Source: JAAYCI01 sp964370195
GTDB taxonomy: Bacteria; Bacillota; Clostridia; Oscillospirales; Ruminococcaceae
Assembly: GCA_964370195.1 (NCBI GenBank)
Contig: CAYJIH010000075.1
Span: forward strand, 1 to 5,979
Length of the DNA: 5,979 nt
Reading direction: 5' to 3'
Under the pieces are notes generated by a model. It saw only the letters and a program-made list of their open reading frames with translations. It made no database searches and was not told where the DNA came from. The position numbers and the translations under genes are program-made. Below are positions 5,844 to 5,979 of this stretch, one piece after another (position 1 is the stretch's first letter; the number at the start of each line of letters is the position of its first letter).

Positions 5844-5979
5844 GCTCAGGCTGTCAAAAAACACCACCCTTCGGCTTTTGGTTGAATTCGCCCGCCGCCC
5901 GCGGGCTGAAGACCTTGGGGCTCGGCCCCAAACCCCGCCTGCTTTTCGAGAAAAGCAGGGGCAAAAGCTTTTTCTAAAG
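5844..5979. repeat. GC-rich palindrome-dense intergenic stretch, possible dispersed repeat
   Basis: No ORF is supported here. Several dyads occur in close succession: GCCCGCGGGC (5897-5906), TTGGGGC-TCG-GCCCCAA (5915-5931, seven-pair stem), CCTGCTTTTC-GA-GAAAAGCAGG (5938-5959, ten-pair arms) and AAAAGCTTTT (5963-5972). GC content is clearly above that of the neighbouring genes. The last hairpin has a T5 run only about 10 nt downstream on the plus strand, so it is at best a weak terminator for the hydrolase transcript. Only one copy lies in this window, so its repeat nature is inferred from its structure and composition. Confidence 0.4.

Overview
The window looks like chromosome, or an integrated accessory region, of a low-to-moderate GC Clostridia (Bacillota), possibly a gut lineage. 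The evidence is strong GGAGG-type ribosome sites, TATAAT promoters, occasional TTG/GTG start options, and protein families typical of that group. No rRNA, tRNA, CRISPR array, transposase or integrase is visible.

Layout. Positions 1-242 (minus) hold the N-terminus of a secreted protein that runs off the left edge, with a well-formed extended -10 promoter behind it. Positions 243-821 are poor in convincing genes: one doubtful small cysteine-rich ORF (357-605, minus) and two still smaller overlapping ORFs. Positions 822-3633 (minus) form a tight three-gene operon for a complete energy-coupling factor (ECF) uptake system: a 194-residue S component resembling the MptD/Trep_Strep type, the transmembrane coupling protein EcfT, and a fused two-domain ATPase. 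The stop and start codons overlap by 1 nt and 4 nt, so the three are probably translationally coupled.

Divergent from it on the plus strand are an AraC-family regulator (3806-4810) and, 20 bp further on, an alpha/beta hydrolase of the proline iminopeptidase (S33) type (4831-5778). The intergenic region carries two facing extended -10 promoters with a palindromic element (GTTAG-N6-CTAAC) almost exactly midway between them. Two tandem near-copies of the same TAGC(C)ACAAA core lie just upstream of the transporter promoter. This is the arrangement expected if the regulator controls both units.

Working model (inference): the regulator senses an intracellular small molecule and controls its uptake by the ECF system, and the cytoplasmic hydrolase acts on the imported compound. 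The substrate cannot be read from the sequence. Positions 5779-5979 have no gene: they hold a good terminator for leftward transcription arriving from beyond the right edge, then a GC-rich stretch packed with small palindromes, probably a dispersed intergenic repeat.
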